This document shows positions 62,354 to 64,000 of a stretch of 64,000 bases of DNA, piece after piece (the first letter of the stretch is position 1; every line of letters begins with the position of its first letter). This DNA is from Limnanthes douglasii subsp. nivea. Taxonomy: Eukaryota; Streptophyta; Magnoliopsida; Brassicales; Limnanthaceae. The DNA lies in the NCBI GenBank assembly GCA_036936605.1, contig JAUPFV010000004.1:181864807-181928806 (forward strand), read 5' to 3'. The notes beneath the pieces are model-generated. The model was not told where the DNA came from, made no database searches, and was given only the letters and a program-made list of their open reading frames with translations. A program made the position numbers and the translations under genes.

Positions 62354-64000
62354 TTAGTGACTCAAAAAATGAACATAAGTTACTGACCTTTCCTCGACCA
62401 TGTTTACACTATTCCTGCCCAACTTCGGATCAAGATACTCTGTTGCCACATCAAAAGCATCTAGAAATTCTTTTTCGATCGCGTCGGAAATCATCATGAT
62501 ATCATCTTGTCTTGGAGCGACTTCTTGTTTGGGCACCACTGCGGTGTTCTTTTTGACAAAATCAACCAATTTTCCGTTTTCTATCAAGTATTGAACCTCT
62601 TTCTTCAAAGCTACACAATCATTATGTGATGCCCAATGTCGTCATAGAAATGGCAGTATTTGTTCTTTCGGTGTTCCTTCAGAGTCTGAAGAGGGAAGGG
62701 TTTGCGGAAGTGCACGTTTGCCCGTGATTTTTTAAAGATTGTGGAGACACACTAGGTTAATTCATCATAGTGAGCTGGTCGGACCCATTCATTCGAGGCT
62801 GGTCGTACATACTGTTGAACTGCTGGACCCGCCTAATGGTACTGTTGGTTTCCGAGCCACCCGTTGAGGGTTTGATTTGTTGCATGAACTGTTTGAGCCC
62901 GCGGTCGGATAGTCGTAGTTGGTTAAGTAGCTTGAGGCCGGGCATTCACCGTTGTTGTACTTGCTCTGGCTAGGTTCAGATCCTGATAGAATTGAGACAT
63001 GGACTCTATCTCTGAGGCCCTAGTTTCTTCGACTAAAATTCTTTTTTCTATCTGATCTAATAGAGCTCCAAACGTCATTGCTTGCGTTTCTGCCGCATTA
63101 TCTTTCATCACCCCCGGAAGAAGACCCATCCGGAAGGCAGCCAACGCAACTTTGTCCTCACAGTACTCCATGTCCGTCTTGACTTGGATGAATCGCTTGG
63201 TGTACTCTTTCAAACTCTCTCCAAAATTTTGTCGACAATAAATGATGGTGTCTCCTTTAGCATGAAATTTCTTGCTCCCAAAAAAATGTTGTCGGAACAT
63301 GTTCCAGAACATATCAAAATTATTTATACACCCTTGAGGCAGTCGGTTGTACCATGTAGAGGCGGCGTTCTTGAACATCTGAGAGAAAGCTCTACACAAT
63401 AGCTTGTCGTCGTTATCATAGTTAATCATGAAGTTCTTGAACTGTTCGATATGGTTGTCACAGTCCTGGGTCCCATCAAACTTCTCTAACTTAGAAATAT
63501 CAAACCATTTAGGAAGGTGCCCATAAGAATTGCCGGAGAGAGAGAGTTGACGACCTCCAATTATGTTCGACCTTGTATGTGCTCCCCCCCGGACCATCAT
63601 TGGTGGCTGGGTACAATCTCTCTTCGGTTGGAGAAGTAAAATGGTTATTGACTCTATAATCTTGTTGATAGCTGTCGGACTGAGTTTGCCTCCGAGTACT
63701 GACATGGTCCTCGGAGTGCATTTTTATTTTACCGACATCATCTTTCCTCCTCGAATCACTCATTTTCCTGCTAGTCCGATGAGTATGCTTATGCTTCCTC
63801 GGATCTTTGTGCCTTCGATCCATCTTATACCTTGAGTCAGTCTCCGAAGAAGAATAATTATCGGAGCTCAACGAAGTGTATTCGCTTGACTCGGACGACT
63901 CATACTTTCTCTCGGATCTAGCACGTCTTTTAGAATGTCGATGGATTTTCCGGTGTCGACTCTCTTTGGGTACAACAGCATTTTATATGTGGTCCGCCTC
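62354..64000 (-). pseudogene. T4 Gag, N-terminus beyond the window
   Basis: The frame is open from the right edge region (RHRKIHRHSKRRARSERKYE; Ser-rich; KMDRRHKDPRKHKHTH) through 63871-63509. Then 63705-62923 holds the capsid core: LPKWFDISKLEKFDGTQDCD, HIEQFKNFMINYDNDDKLLC, TWYNRLPQGCINNFDMFWNM, FRQHFFGSKKFHAKGD, MTFGALLDQIEKRILVEETR. A damaged zinc knuckle (CHFYDDIGHH) lies near 62650, and 62608-62354 reads KKEVQYLIENGKLVDFVKKN and YLDPKLGRNSVNMVEE. Frames are shifted several times. Same organisation as T1 gag. Confidence 0.85.

Larger units (their letters stand above)
56311..64000 (-). mobile_element. Tat-lineage Ty3/gypsy element T4, running off the right edge
   Basis: Minus strand: gag (beyond 64000 to 62354), protease (62333-61794), stop context (61713-61721), RT with the palm deleted (61655-61262), RNase H (61261-60909), archaeal-type RNase H (60905-60443), integrase (60387-59235), conserved motif, tandem repeat, antisense ORF, polypurine tract and 3' LTR. 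Similar in plan to T1 but with different LTR and spacer, so a distinct family. Frameshifts and stops are present. Confidence 0.85.

Noticed and set aside
1..64000. tRNA or rRNA genes
   Set aside because: I scanned for cloverleaf-like and rRNA-like sequence and saw none; tRNA-related matches are retrotransposon primer sites only.

Overview
This is a transposon-rich stretch of a flowering-plant nuclear genome, most likely a eudicot: AT-rich spacers, Ty3/gypsy and Ty1/copia LTR retrotransposons of plant type, LINEs with a C-terminal RNase H, hAT and MULE DNA transposons, and one plant cyclophilin gene. The species cannot be read from the sequence. The only intact host gene I can support is the cyclophilin (minus strand, 40450-40950) with a TATA box and poly(A) signal. 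A second host gene fragment (two exons, family unrecognised) runs off the left edge.

Layout. 1-2.3 kb: the host gene fragment fused to a PPR-like piece, then a broken LTR element. 2.3-5.1 kb: degenerate LINE. 5.3-14.8 kb: an old Ty1/copia element (plus strand) split by a younger chromovirus-like Ty3/gypsy element (5809-10716, minus strand, 5-bp target duplication GCAAG). 15958-19615: a complete non-autonomous hAT element with an 8-bp target duplication CCAAGATC, a palindrome-packed promoter and one 173-codon ORF. 21.3-21.8 kb: MULE transposase remnant. 22255-22770: short LINE with target duplication. 23.5-37.7 kb: Ty3/gypsy elements of the Tat lineage (T1 at about 25.0-35.2 kb, minus; T2 at about 35.2-37.7 kb, plus, truncated). 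37.9-39.0 kb and 44.2-44.9 kb: N-terminal parts of two related MULE transposase genes; two small related ORFs of unknown function lie at 42.6 and 43.4 kb. 41221-42148: LINE inserted upstream of the cyclophilin, with an 18-bp target duplication. 45-49 kb: AT-rich, degenerate tandem repeats. 49.0-50.5 kb: copia fragment. 50.5-56.3 kb: Tat element T3 (plus, decayed). 56.3-64.0 kb: Tat element T4 (minus), running off the right edge.

The Tat elements are the most interesting part. Each carries a second, archaeal-type RNase H between RNase H and integrase, which is the hallmark of the lineage. Three show the same tail-to-tail plan: pol, a conserved non-coding motif, an element-specific tandem repeat, then a convergent antisense ORF (coiled coil, a shared C-terminal LG-x-aromatic-W box, acidic/serine tail). 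In all three copies where the protease/reverse transcriptase boundary survives, an in-frame stop codon is followed by a hexamer fitting CAR-YYA, the tobamovirus-type leaky-stop context. This suggests that pol is made by stop-codon readthrough.

Every retroelement ORF here is damaged by stops, frameshifts or deletions, so the window is mostly fossil sequence. The inferences rest on agreement between independent copies.
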